Below the pieces are notes generated by a model. The model searched no databases. It was given only the letters and a program-made list of their open reading frames with translations, and was not told where the DNA came from. From NCBI RefSeq assembly GCF_000613865.1, contig NZ_BAJU01000004.1, positions 1-64,000 on the forward strand: a DNA stretch of 64,000 bases. The letters run 5' to 3'. The stretch is from Acetobacter okinawensis JCM 25146. GTDB lineage: Bacteria > Pseudomonadota > Alphaproteobacteria > Acetobacterales > Acetobacteraceae. Of the stretch, positions 1-8,996 are shown one piece after another. A program made the translations under genes and the position numbers. The number at the start of each line of letters is the position of its first letter. The first letter of the stretch is position 1.

Positions 1-28
1 GGATCTATTAATTTATTGAATTGAGCGA

Positions 29-830
29 GAGGTTGTGATTCACAGGTTTACCGATGGAGGGTGGGCCTGTGAGCGATGTGTTTATGCTGTCTGAGAGCCA
101 GATGAAGCGGATTGAGCCGTTTTTTCTTCTGGCGCACGGAGTGCCATGCGTGGATGACCGGGATCGCTTATGTGATCCGCAACGGCCTTCAGTGGAAAGA
201 CGCTCCGAAAGCGTATGGTCCGCACAAGATTTTGTATAATCGCTTCATCCGGTCGAGCCGCCTGGGTGTCTTCGACAGGATATTTGTCGCCCTGACAGAA
301 CAGGCTGGCCGTTCGAAGCGCCTGATGATTGATGCAACACACCTTAAGGCACACCGGACATCGGCGTTCCTGCTCAAAAAGGGGCTTTTCCTCGCCATAT
401 CGGACGAACAAAAGGCGGACTGAACTCAAAACTTCATACCGTGTGCAATGGTCAGGGCCGACCTGTCCGGCTGCATCTGACTGCGGGTCAGGTTAGTGAC
501 TTCAAAGGCATAGACGTGCTTCTGGCAGACCTCCCCGATGAGACAGAAGAAGTCATCGGGGACAGAGGCTACGACAGCAGCCAGATCAGGTTATCGCTTG
601 CAGACCGGAACATCACAGCCTGTATTCCGCCGAAGAAGAACCGGAAATCAAAGCCACCTTACAATTGGCATCTGTATAAAAAGCGCCACCCCATCGAAAA
701 CATGTTCAAAAAGCTGAAAGGCTGACGACGTGTTACAACCAGATACGGCCGCTGCGCTCATACTTTCATATCCGCAACCCATATAGCTTCACCCGTCATC
801 TTCTACCTCAAAAAATAACTCCTAAGCCTC
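29..830 (+). mobile_element. IS5-family insertion sequence, degenerate
   Basis: The stretch is almost filled by one decayed transposase reading frame of the IS5 type. Candidate ends are a GAGG-starting sequence near 29 and its loose inverted match ending near 830 (CCTC). The match is weak (about 6 of 14 positions) and no clean target duplication flanks it, so the boundaries are tentative. The size of about 800 bp fits small IS5-family elements. Confidence 0.5.
54..818 (+). pseudogene. IS5-family transposase, frameshifted and with an internal stop
   Basis: A DDE transposase is recognisable in three pieces. The N-terminal part starts near 54 and reads LSESQMKRIEPFF. The middle part lies in another frame (about 150-390) and carries AYVIRNGLQWKDAP and the first catalytic Asp in MIDATHLKAHR. 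The C-terminal part (about 390-818) carries GDRGYD with the second Asp and HPIENMFKKLKG with the Glu. The frame changes near 160 and again at 388-392, where restoring one C to a CC run joins the frames. The KLKG block is followed by TGA at 723-725 where related proteins have Trp (TGG). Reading on gives RRVTTRYGRCAHTF up to the stop at 816-818. Transposition in the family excises and reinserts DNA through the DDE site, but this copy should be inactive. Confident about the family, less about the subgroup. Confidence 0.8.
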
Positions 831-844
831 GTATTTTATCGTTT

Positions 845-1759
845 TTACTGATTCGATGTTTGGTGGCTCCACAAACGCGGTGTGCGAGTAAAACCGCCAG
901 CAAGATTAACAATATCATCAACAATATTGGAGCCATGCTTGGCCAGCCGCCCGGCGACACATTCCATTGCCGGAATTTTAACCCCAAGATTGATAATCTT
1001 CAGTTGGCCACTATCAAGATACTCTTTAATCATCACAACCGGCAAAAGCGCCAGACCTATTCTGTTACACAGCATGTTAATAATTGTTGGCACGGAGTTC
1101 ATGGCGCATATCCTGTGGTGCACTATGCCCTCACGCGCCAGCAAACTCCGTAAAATAACATGCGGTACCGTATTGCGTGAGAATGTCATGATCGGCATGG
1201 CAGGCAGGGTGTTAAGATTGGCCCGCTCGTCCGTATCCAGTTGAATCTGGGAGGAGCAGACAAGCGCCATTTCAAAATAACATAAATGCGTTTCCACCAG
1301 CATGGGGGAGTTGGTCGCACCTATGTATAGTCCTATATCCAACATACCTTTGAGAATTTTTCTCTGGATTTCGTCAGACACGCTCACATCAAGATCAACC
1401 GTAACATGCGGGTATTTGTCCGACAGGGAGCACATGAGCGATGGGAGCCATGTGTGCACCACCGTTTCCACAGCACCAATGCGGATAATACCGCGCTCCT
1501 CATTATGCCCTTTTATGGTTGCAATCGCCTCGTCCCGCAGTTCAAGAATACGCTCTGCATACTGGAGCAGCGTCATCCCCACTGGTGTTAGCGTAATGCT
1601 TTTGCCTGTGCGGTAGAAGATTTTTGCGCCCAGCCCTGCTTCCATCTGCGCAATACGCACGGAAATGGCAGGCTGCGTCATGCGCAGGGCTTCCGCCGCC
1701 GCCTTGAAGCCCCCTAGCCTGTCAATCCAGATAACGGCTTCAAGACTCTTGAAATCCAT
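845..1759 (-). CDS. LysR-family transcriptional regulator
   Basis: About 304 residues, normal for LysR regulators. The N-terminal winged helix-turn-helix begins MDFKSLEAVIWIDRLGGF and contains the typical AAEALRMTQPAISVRIAQME recognition helix. The rest is the periplasmic-binding-like effector domain. I chose the ATG at 1757-1759 because the longer open frame upstream has no LysR similarity. The gene follows the amidase with a 97 bp gap on the same strand, last in a run of TonB receptor, MFS, DUF2848 protein and amidase, and is probably their local regulator (inference). Its stop lies only 27 bp from the IS5 remnant, so the last residues could have been altered by that insertion. Effector unknown. 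Confidence 0.88.
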   Translation of the reverse strand: MDFKSLEAVIWIDRLGGFKAAAEALRMTQPAISVRIAQMEAGLGAKIFYRTGKSITLTPVGMTLLQYAERILELRDEAIATIKGHNEERGIIRIGAVETVVHTWLPSLMCSLSDKYPHVTVDLDVSVSDEIQRKILKGMLDIGLYIGATNSPMLVETHLCYFEMALVCSSQIQLDTDERANLNTLPAMPIMTFSRNTVPHVILRSLLAREGIVHHRICAMNSVPTIINMLCNRIGLALLPVVMIKEYLDSGQLKIINLGVKIPAMECVAGRLAKHGSNIVDDIVNLAGGFTRTPRLWSHQTSNQ

Positions 1760-1856
1760 AAAACATCCATTCCGGCAACATCCCCACCATGCCAAGCAAC
1801 AGGTAGGCGCAACAGCGCAACGAAAAAATACAATATTCCCCCGTGTATTGCGATGC

Positions 1857-3175
1857 TTACTTGTCGTTGACGATGGTTTCAATTTCCTTCGCGCAGTGCA
1901 GGAGCGCCCAGTCCGCATCTGTTCGACCCCATAGCATCAGACCTACAGGCTTGCCCGACACGGGCAGAGGGATGGAAATGGACGGCATGTTCAGCAGATT
2001 GGCAATACGGGTGTTACGCAAAACCAAGCTGTTGATGGCATGAAAATGCTCTGGTTCCGCCAGATCAGCCGCCAGGGGCGCCACAACAGGCACGGTCGCC
2101 AGCATAATGGCGTCTACCCCCTGCATAAGCTGCTGCATATGGGCAATCGTGCTCTTACGGAGCTGTTGCATGGCAAGGTAGTCTGTTGCTCTGGCATGGT
2201 ACCCCGAGCGGATACGGTCCCATATTGCGGGGTCCAGCAAAGCTTTGTCCGCATCAGACAGAGCGCCCAATCTGGCTGCCAGTTCAATACTCGGGAACGT
2301 GCCGCGGGCATCAATCTGCGCCAGTTCATCCATTACTGGGGCAATGTCCATGCTCTGCAACAGCACGCCATTTGCCTCCAGCCTGTTTTTGGCCTGCTGC
2401 AACGCCTGTGCAACCGCAGCTTCCGTGCCATCGGTTATGCGGCCATCATACACAATGCCTAACCGGTAGGGAGCACGTGCAGGCATGACCGGAACATAAC
2501 CGCCGGATAGCACAGCAAACGCCTGCATACAGCCTTCTACCGTAGCCGTAATCGGTCCTACCGTATCCAGCGTCTCCGACAAAGGGAATGTCCCTGCGGT
2601 TGGCACCATCCCCGACGATGGTTTGAACCCCACAACCCCACATAAGGCCGCAGGAATACGCAAGGACCCGCCCGTATCGCTCCCCAACCCGATATCCGCC
2701 AGCCCCAGTGCGACAGAAACCGCAGCTCCAGAGGAAGACCCTCCCGGAATACATGCAGGATCGGCTGGATTGGCAGGCGTGCCAAAGTAAAGATTATTCC
2801 CAATGCCGGAAAACGCCAATTCGGACATGCTGGTACGCCCGATGATAATCCCGCCCGCCGCGCGTAGCCGCTGGACTGCCAAGCGTCTGCCAGTGCCTCG
2901 GTGGCATGGGAAGCCAGCAGGCGGGAGCCCGCGCTGGTTTTATGCCCCCTGATGTCAAACAGATCCTTGACCGAGACAACCACACCATCCAGCGGCCCCA
3001 GACACAGACCAAGATGCCTGCGCCTGTCCGCCTCCCGGGCTTCGTGCAGCGCACTTGCCTCATACACTTCTGTAAAAACAAAACGTGTTCGGGCATCTTC
3101 CTGCTTCAGTCTGGCAAGGATGCCACGCACCCGTGCTTCGCTCACGCCAGAAAGTGGGACCTGTGGATGTGTCAT
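1857..3175 (-). pseudogene. Amidase signature family enzyme, one frameshift
   Basis: Amidase-signature hydrolases cleave C-N amide bonds with a Ser-cisSer-Lys triad. The Lys lies in VSVKDLFDIRG in the N-terminal frame. The serines lie in PGGSSSGAAVS and GSDTGGSLRIPAA in the second frame. The reading frame breaks near 2878-2880. Adding one G to the coding strand (TGG to TGGG) joins EALADAW to AVQRLRAAGGIIIG and restores a protein of about 440 residues, the usual family length. The lesion is a one-base loss in a short run, so sequencing error is possible. It sits 18 bp after the DUF2848 gene in an operon with an MHS transporter and a TonB receptor, suggesting uptake and hydrolysis of an amide or ureido compound. 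The substrate is not predictable. Confidence 0.85.
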
Positions 3176-3193
3176 ATCGCTCTCGTCTGTTCT

Positions 3194-3859
3194 TCAAGCC
3201 ACAACAGGCAGGCAGGCCACAGTATAGGTATGCGACAGGGTTTTTTCTTTTACGGGATCAAACAGTTCAACCGTTAACTTGGGCGTTGGCACAATGCCCC
3301 CAATGGCCACAGTTGTACCACAGAACATGATCGTCCCGTTTTCCAGCAGGCCCGATGCAATCTGCCGGGGGCACTGCTGCATCAGCACCTCTGGGCGTAG
3401 CAGGGAGGAGAGCTGACCATTCTGGTAAAGAATACGCGTGTCACCATCATGAAGATACGAACGTAGGTACAGATCATCCCAGTAAGGCTGCACATCTTCG
3501 TACCGCCAGAACTGCTGGCCAACCACCTTGGGGCAAACCTGCTTGGACAGGGCCACGCTAAAATTCTCGCAGGTCCTGTCCGTATGGTCAGACCCGATGC
3601 CCACAAGCAGCCCGTCGCGGGTCGCCAGCAGAACTGGCTCTGCCTCCCCCGATGTATTGTCCCCCACAACGGCAATGTTATGGGCTTGCGTCAGACGGTC
3701 CACAGAGACCTGATAGAACAGAGGCGTTGTAGAAGGAGGCGCCACACCTAGTAAGGCCAGTTCCTGAATATGGTGCTCCACATCCTCTTTGTGCCGCCCG
3801 GCCCAGCCAGCAATAATAACGTCTGTCACGCCCACATCATGCGTAATATCAATGTGCAT
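3194..3859 (-). CDS. DUF2848 family protein
   Basis: 221 residues matching in length and motifs the DUF2848 family, distantly related to fumarylacetoacetate-hydrolase-like folds. Recognisable blocks are the N-terminal DVIIAGWAGR, the central GIGSDHTDR and the glycine-rich FCGTTVAIGGI. No signal peptide or membrane segment is visible, so it should be cytoplasmic. Its start overlaps the 3' end of the upstream MFS gene by 11 bp, and the amidase starts 18 bp after its stop, so the three genes are probably co-translated. In many bacteria DUF2848 genes lie beside amidases and transporters. The reaction is not established, and I infer only a role in degrading an amide-containing organic acid. Confidence 0.8.
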   Translation of the reverse strand: MHIDITHDVGVTDVIIAGWAGRHKEDVEHHIQELALLGVAPPSTTPLFYQVSVDRLTQAHNIAVVGDNTSGEAEPVLLATRDGLLVGIGSDHTDRTCENFSVALSKQVCPKVVGQQFWRYEDVQPYWDDLYLRSYLHDGDTRILYQNGQLSSLLRPEVLMQQCPRQIASGLLENGTIMFCGTTVAIGGIVPTPKLTVELFDPVKEKTLSHTYTVACLPVVA

Positions 3860-5162
3860 TATTATGTTTTTCCTGTGCGAAGTACTGTCCCGCTATTGCA
3901 AGCCCCAGAAGTGTCACTCCGGTTGCGGCAATAGCGTAAAGAGCAATTGTGAATGAGGATGAAGTCGTGCGGTACAGCACGGTCATGATAAGGGGAGCAA
4001 AAGCCCCGCCTCCGGCCAGACTCCCAAAAGTATAGGAAATTGAAGAACCACTATACCGGATTTCTGCTGGAAAGCAGGCAGTTATAAATGCTCCCTGAAC
4101 AGCATACATAGAGGCATGAACAATGAGTCCACCTGTTACAATCAGGATAATGGCAGCAGTATGCCCCGTGTTCATAATTGGAAAAAACAGGCAGATCACA
4201 GGCACGGACGCCACAAGCCCCGTCATATAAACAGCTCGGACCCCCACCTTGTCCGCCAGAGCGCCAAAGCCCGCCGTAGCCGGAACACTTAAGGCAGCCC
4301 CTACCAGCAGCGCACTCAAAATGACCGAGCGCGACAGCCCCAGAACCTGAGTTGCGTACGTCAGGCTAAAAACAACAAGCAGCGCATACAGAACATCCGG
4401 GCCAATCCGCGACATGGACGCAAGCAAAAGGGATTTTGCATGATGCCGGAATAGGTGCAGAACCGGAGAGGCTACTTTTTTCCCGCTGCTCTGTAGTTTT
4501 TCAAACTCCGGTGTTTCTCCCACGCCATGACGTATCCACAACCCCACACCGGCCAGAATCCCGCTCAGAGCAAAAGGTAGACGCCACCCCCAGGACATGA
4601 ACTGCTCACTGCTGACACAGGCTGCCACAATGGCAATCACGGCGGAAGAGGCAACCGTGCCCGCCCCCGGCCCCATTTGCGCCCACGAAGCATGCAGGCC
4701 GCGCCGCTCCTGCTGGCCATGTTCTACGCCCAGCAACACAGCACCAGCCCACTCCCCCCCAAGCGCAATGCCCTGAAACAGCCTGAGCATGACCAGAACA
4801 AGAGGGCTGGCCAGCCCTATGGCCCGGTAGGTCGGCAGCAGTGCAATAAGCCCCGTGCAGGCCCCCATAAGCACCAGTGTAAGTGTCAAAACCGTTCTGC
4901 GCCCCAGTCGGTCCCCCAACTGGCCAAATATCACGCCACCAAGCGGGCGGGACACATACCCGACAGCATAAGTGGAAAACGCCATAAGTGTGCCAACCAT
5001 GGGAGATGTCTGGGGGAAAAACAGTTGCCCGAACACCAGCGCCGCCATGGTGTTGTAAATCATGAAGTCATACCATTCCAACGCAGTCCCTATCATACTG
5101 GCGAAGGCAACGTGCCTCATGGAGTGTTGGGGGGGGCGGGGGTCAGTAGCTTGTCTGGTCAT
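3849..5162 (-). CDS. MFS transporter, metabolite:H+ symporter type
   Basis: A 12-helix major facilitator with the features of the metabolite:H+ symporter (ShiA/ProP-like) branch: an N-terminal ALEWYDFMIYNTMAALVFG helix, the loop motif GQLGDRLGRRTVL, and RLFQGIALGGEWAGAVLL in helix 4. I prefer the ATG at 5160-5162 because a GGAG lies 6 bp upstream of it. An in-frame ATG at 5192 has no ribosome site. This gives 437 residues. It follows the TonB receptor gene by 72 bp and overlaps the DUF2848 gene. The likely role is inner-membrane uptake of the compound brought in by the receptor and processed by the amidase (inference). Substrate unknown. Confidence 0.85.
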   Translation of the reverse strand: MTRQATDPRPPQHSMRHVAFASMIGTALEWYDFMIYNTMAALVFGQLFFPQTSPMVGTLMAFSTYAVGYVSRPLGGVIFGQLGDRLGRRTVLTLTLVLMGACTGLIALLPTYRAIGLASPLVLVMLRLFQGIALGGEWAGAVLLGVEHGQQERRGLHASWAQMGPGAGTVASSAVIAIVAACVSSEQFMSWGWRLPFALSGILAGVGLWIRHGVGETPEFEKLQSSGKKVASPVLHLFRHHAKSLLLASMSRIGPDVLYALLVVFSLTYATQVLGLSRSVILSALLVGAALSVPATAGFGALADKVGVRAVYMTGLVASVPVICLFFPIMNTGHTAAIILIVTGGLIVHASMYAVQGAFITACFPAEIRYSGSSISYTFGSLAGGGAFAPLIMTVLYRTTSSSFTIALYAIAATGVTLLGLAIAGQYFAQEKHNNAH

Positions 5163-5234
5163 GGCACTCCGCCGCATCGTGGTAAGGACCATGCCAGCAG
5201 GACATGCTCCTTACGATAAGGCAATATGGTCTGT

Positions 5235-7805
5235 TCAAAACTTCAGGGATGTTTTGACGTAATACATGCCACCATTAAACCCGTATGGAGAATTTCCGGC
5301 GTAAGTAAACGCATTTTGTAATGCGGCTCTGGATGCCGAGTTCGCCTTGGTCGGGTAATGGTTGCCCAGGTTATACGCGCCAACCGCAACATGCCACTTT
5401 TGCAGAATATCGTACCCAAGCTCCAGATTGGTAATGTACGATGGCCCGGCATAGGTCCACTGGGATTGCTGGAGGGAGGGAGAGGCAACCCAAGTGTAGG
5501 ACCCAAAACGCTGCTCCTGCACACGGATCGAATAGGGGCCTCTGTTCCACAGCACCGTCAGGTTTTCAATATTCCGTGGTGCGGAATGCAGGAGATACTC
5601 CTTGTTGGTCCGGTTAAAGGTTGTAAGCCCCATGCCCGCCAGAATAGATGGCGTGCTGTTGTAATGGCTGATTTGTGTATCCGCTATATTCACGGCAAAG
5701 CGGAACTGGAATGTGCCCAGCCTGTCCGTTTTAAGCGTGTAGGCAGTTGCAATATCTCCACCATTGGTCGTGGTGTTTACCGGATTGCTGTAATACGAGG
5801 CATACAGAACACCCGGCAACCCGGCGCCGGAGAGCAGGCTTTCCACCTGGCTGCCTCCAAACTGCGATGTATTGAACAGCCTGTCTGCAATGGAAATACG
5901 GTAAATATTTGCAGTCAGGGTCCAGTTGGGCAGCAATGTTGCATCCACACCAAAGCTAAAGCTGCGGGACTGCTCCCCTTTAAGCTTGGTCGCACCAAGG
6001 GCTTTGGCCCAGGGCGAATTAACGGGTAACTGCGCCGTGCGGTAGGTGGGGTAAGTAGTTTCGGCAAAAAATGCCTGTTCGCCAAGTGTCGGAGCACGAT
6101 AGCCGGTGTTAGCATTGGCGCGAATGGCAAAATGATCGTTAAAATTATAGCGCGTTCCAACCGACCCCGTAGGATGGGTACCCACATCGTCATAACTGAC
6201 AACATGGCCGCCAAATGTCCACTCCCAGCGTTTTGTGGCGTACATGTCCAGATTTATGGAACCGTCATAAATACCACGATTGATGGTGCCGCCAGCTTCT
6301 TTGGGCACACCGAACTTGTCAACCGCACCGGCGGAGGCCATCTGCCCTGCATTTGGACCATCCAGAATTGGCACCCCACCATTCAGCACCGATGCCTCAT
6401 CCCCCGCACCCACCTGATACGTATCGTAACGATATTCAAACCCGTAAGACAGGCTGATCGGGCGTGGCAGACTGGGGGAGTGGAAAACCTTTGTCGCCTT
6501 CAGCCCTGTTGCCAGTTCTGTAGAAATAAAGAGGCTGGTGTTGAATGTTGTCGGGCTGGCAAGACCCATGGTCGGGTTATCTGTATCTGTGATCTGGGTT
6601 TTCATGGAATCGCGGCCATAATTTACGTACGCGTCCCACTGCATGCCCAGCAGGTTACGGGCACGAATACCGTTATCCACCTGAAAGTCGTATTCTTCCG
6701 CCAACGCCTGAGGCTGCATGCCATTGGGATAAAAAGAACGGATGACGTTATCATTGGAATATGCGCGGTACGTCTGCGCCTGCACCATGTCCTTATGGGC
6801 AAAGGTGGAGGTATTGTAGAGTTCAAGACCGTTGCCAATAGGATAGGCCGCGTTGGTGCTGACCGTTTCCAGCAAGGTACGTGGAGAACCCGCTATACGC
6901 TGGACATCACGATTGGCGGTCTGGTTCCGCGGGTCCCCGGCAAAATAAAGATTTCCCAGATAATCACCCGAACGGTTGGTAGAAAGCTGGTTCGCTATCT
7001 GTGCAGCAACATTCAGGTAGCCTCCATTACGGCCAAGGGCCATTCCGTAATCCGCACTTCCGTCAAACGACTGCCCATCCCCCACATAATATCCGCTGTT
7101 CTGCAGGTTGATGGTGCCGCCTTTTGTGTTCCGCTTGAGAACAATATTCACCGCCCCCGCTTCAGCATCCTGACCGTACAGGGCACTCGCGCCTTCAGTA
7201 ATAATTTCCACATGGTCAATCGCGCTCATGGGAATAAGGGAGAGGTCAGCCGGGTCCGTGCCATAGTTCGGTCCAGACTGGAAGTAATTGAAGTTCGCAT
7301 CAACATGACGGCGCTTGCCGTTCACGAGCATCAGCGTCTGGTCGGCCCCAAGGTTGCGCAACTGCATGGTCTTGTTCAGCCCGTTCCCACCAATCCCGCC
7401 AAAGGGAGAGGACGTTACCGCGGGCGAAAGCTGGGCAATAGCGGCCAGAATATTGGTCTGTCCCGTCTCCTTCAACTGTTCCGCGCTGTAACGAAAAACC
7501 TGTGCGGTGCTGTGCTCACGCGTGGAAGGAGATAGAACAGTGTTGGCAAGCCGCGTTCCCTGCACGGAAACATTTTCGCTGTCACGCGCAGTAACCTGCC
7601 GAATGGCCTTTGCCCGCTTGGCCGTTGTATAGTCTGAATCCTTCTTTTTCTGGTAAGGTTTTTTTGCAAGGTTTGGCGCATCCTGCACAGACGCAGCCTG
7701 CCCCTCCTGAGCACACAAACCGCAAGCAAGAATGAACACCCACACCAAAGGGGATAAAACATTGCTATTTCGCAACGATAATGAAGAGGTACGAAGGTGC
7801 AACAT
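5235..7805 (-). CDS. TonB-dependent outer-membrane receptor
   Basis: A large beta-barrel receptor of about 856 residues. After a signal sequence (hydrophobic SPLVWVFILACGL, cleavage near AQA) the plug domain includes SAEQLKETGQTNILAAIAQL, the LRNLGADQTLMLVNGKRR block and ITEGASALYGQDAEAGAVNIV. The C-terminus is a typical barrel end, finishing in GMYYVKTSLKF with terminal Phe. I place the start at the ATG at 7803-7805. The next ATG upstream lies inside a perfect palindrome likely to be an operator. The gene leads the operon with MFS, DUF2848, amidase and LysR genes. This suggests TonB-energised import of a small organic compound rather than iron, but that is inference. It resembles receptors with an extended plug more than siderophore receptors. 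Confidence 0.85.
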   Translation of the reverse strand: MLHLRTSSLSLRNSNVLSPLVWVFILACGLCAQEGQAASVQDAPNLAKKPYQKKKDSDYTTAKRAKAIRQVTARDSENVSVQGTRLANTVLSPSTREHSTAQVFRYSAEQLKETGQTNILAAIAQLSPAVTSSPFGGIGGNGLNKTMQLRNLGADQTLMLVNGKRRHVDANFNYFQSGPNYGTDPADLSLIPMSAIDHVEIITEGASALYGQDAEAGAVNIVLKRNTKGGTINLQNSGYYVGDGQSFDGSADYGMALGRNGGYLNVAAQIANQLSTNRSGDYLGNLYFAGDPRNQTANRDVQRIAGSPRTLLETVSTNAAYPIGNGLELYNTSTFAHKDMVQAQTYRAYSNDNVIRSFYPNGMQPQALAEEYDFQVDNGIRARNLLGMQWDAYVNYGRDSMKTQITDTDNPTMGLASPTTFNTSLFISTELATGLKATKVFHSPSLPRPISLSYGFEYRYDTYQVGAGDEASVLNGGVPILDGPNAGQMASAGAVDKFGVPKEAGGTINRGIYDGSINLDMYATKRWEWTFGGHVVSYDDVGTHPTGSVGTRYNFNDHFAIRANANTGYRAPTLGEQAFFAETTYPTYRTAQLPVNSPWAKALGATKLKGEQSRSFSFGVDATLLPNWTLTANIYRISIADRLFNTSQFGGSQVESLLSGAGLPGVLYASYYSNPVNTTTNGGDIATAYTLKTDRLGTFQFRFAVNIADTQISHYNSTPSILAGMGLTTFNRTNKEYLLHSAPRNIENLTVLWNRGPYSIRVQEQRFGSYTWVASPSLQQSQWTYAGPSYITNLELGYDILQKWHVAVGAYNLGNHYPTKANSASRAALQNAFTYAGNSPYGFNGGMYYVKTSLKF

Positions 7806-7844
7806 TCCTGATCTACTCCCTATTCCATATCGCCAGGTTTTAAG

Positions 7845-7862
7845 ATGATTCGCACGAATCAT
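7845..7862. promoter_or_regulatory. Perfect palindrome upstream of the TonB receptor operon
   Basis: The sequence ATGATTCG-CA-CGAATCAT has two 8 bp arms around a 2 bp centre. It lies 40 bp upstream of the preferred receptor start and fits the size of a dimeric regulator site. The LysR regulator at the end of the operon is one candidate. No clear -35/-10 pair could be assigned. Confidence 0.5.
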
Positions 7863-8129
7863 TCATTCCGATGTCGCATCTAAACAATCCACCATTCGAA
7901 AATAAAGATTTATATGCTTATTCGATTGGATAAATTTTATTTATGCAAACACGCCTTCATGCCTCGTCCACAACGCTGCATAAGAATTTTTGTTTTGAAT
8001 TCAAGCCTGTCTTTTTTCTCTCCATTCATTGCAAAAATGCATCACGCAAAAGGAGATGCGCTTTTATGCACGGTCGAAATGACATGCCTGCACGTTTAAA
8101 TCCGAAAGCATGCACTTTGGCAGATAAAG

Positions 8130-8154
8130 CTGGAGGGTTCGAAAAACCCACCAG
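8130..8154 (+). other. Hairpin in the intergenic region
   Basis: CTGG-a-GGGTT-cgaaa-AACCC-a-CCAG forms an almost perfect stem followed by TTTT on the plus strand, so it could act as a terminator. No gene on the plus strand precedes it. The rest of 7863-8242 is AT-rich and shows no coding feature beyond what could be the receptor operon's promoter. Confidence 0.35.
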
Positions 8155-8242
8155 TTTTGGGCCTTTCTGTGTGATTCCATATCCCCTGCGTTGATTGGAG
8201 ATATGGTTCATGAAGCAGTTTGGTTTCTTTGACGTTGAAGAT

Positions 8243-8429
8243 AGACACAAAAATTATCGTTCCATACTTTACGGATTTTGTCGCTCAGCTCTTTGTCTGT
8301 CTGGCGGCACACACAGGGATTTTTCTGTCTGGCAACGGTTGCATAATAGACAGATGGTGCAATCGGCAGGATCTTGCAGATTGACCCGACACCATATGTC
8401 TGCAGGTGCTCATCAATGAAGCGCGTCAT
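8243..8429 (-). pseudogene. IS3-family transposase OrfB, 5' fragment
   Basis: The N-terminal part of the IS3 OrfB integrase is recognisable: MTRFIDEHLQTYGVGSICK, then the serine/tyrosine block PSVYYATVARQK, then DKIRKVWNDNFCVYL. The frame runs into unrelated sequence near 8243, before any residue of the catalytic DDE domain. It overlaps the end of orfA by 4 bp (ATGA). This is a truncated, non-functional remnant. Confidence 0.7.
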
Positions 8430-8749
8430 GGCCTGAACCGGCGGTCGAGCTCCGCCTGCGCAAAATAAGCCGAGGCCTTACGCAGGATTTCATTGGCCTG
8501 CCGCAGTTCGCGGTTCTCTCGCTCCAGTTGCCTGATCTTCTCTCGATCCGGCAGGTCACTCACCGCAGATGCATTGGCCCGCTCATGCAGACGGGTCCAT
8601 TTGGACAGCGTGTCAGGGTGAATATCCAGCTTTGGGGCGATCACCATCACCGCAGACCACCGCGAAGGATGGTTCTTCTCTTCCTCCAGAACCATACGGG
8701 CTGCACGTTCACGAAACTCAGGTCGAAAACGCTTCGATTTGTTGCTCAT
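8426..8749 (-). CDS. IS3-family transposase OrfA
   Basis: 107 residues, full length for OrfA. It has the N-terminal helix-turn-helix (RFRPEFRERAARMVLEEE ... KLDIHPDTLSKWTRLHE) and the C-terminal leucine-zipper-like coiled coil REKIRQLERENRELRQANEI. OrfA binds the IS ends and is normally fused to OrfB by frameshifting. Because orfB is truncated here, no active transposase can be made from this copy. Confidence 0.82.
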   Translation of the reverse strand: MSNKSKRFRPEFRERAARMVLEEEKNHPSRWSAVMVIAPKLDIHPDTLSKWTRLHERANASAVSDLPDREKIRQLERENRELRQANEILRKASAYFAQAELDRRFRP

Positions 8750-8803
8750 GACTATCTCTTACCTCACGGGTCTTGCTGTCTCCACAAAACCCGGGGCAGT
8801 TCA

Positions 8804-8990
8804 CGATCGAGGTCATGCTGAACCCGGATGGTCAGCTGTGGACTGACCGACACGGGGGGAATTCTCTCCGCCGCCGATGCTGAACGCATTGTGCGTCTGG
8901 TCGCTCACTATGCGGGAGCCGAGGTGCATGCTGGTGCCGCCGCGTATCAGCCGAACTGCCAGGTGGTGAGCGGTTCGAAGGACTACTCCG
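8804..8990 (+). pseudogene. trbB: Fragment of conjugal transfer ATPase TrbB
   Basis: No intact frame exists, but three short pieces in different frames read as the N-terminal region of TrbB, the VirB11-type ATPase of P-type conjugation systems: IEVMLNPDGQLWTDR (from 8806), ILSAADAERIVRLVAHYAG (from 8861) and RVSAELPGGERFEGLL (from about 8941). The fragment is cut at its 5' side by the IS3 end at 8803 and at its 3' side just before the chemoreceptor stop codon, losing the Walker motifs. It indicates that a conjugative element once occupied this spot. Identification rests on motif recall. Confidence 0.6.
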
Positions 8991-8996
8991 AATCAA

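Larger units (their letters stand above)
8243..8803 (-). mobile_element. IS3-family insertion sequence remnant
   Basis: One intact end is visible. Read on the minus strand it begins TGAACTGCCCCGGGTTTTG at 8803, a typical IS3-family TG...CA terminus. The element contains an intact orfA and only the first part of orfB. Similarity ends near 8243, where unrelated AT-rich sequence begins, so the distal part has been deleted. Its intact end directly abuts the trbB fragment on the plus strand. Confidence 0.7.

Noticed and set aside
845-1918. LysR gene starting 159 bp further upstream
   Set aside because: The extra 53 residues are Cys/Arg-rich without LysR similarity; the DNA-binding domain begins at the ATG at 1759.
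6132-7535. Long plus-strand open frame of about 467 codons opposite the TonB receptor
   Set aside because: It shows no protein-family motif and lies fully antisense to a receptor with clear plug and barrel motifs.
8131-8160. GGTTCGAAAAACC resembling a tRNA T-arm
   Set aside because: The T-loop closing pair is wrong and no acceptor, D or anticodon arm fits around it; it is a simple hairpin.
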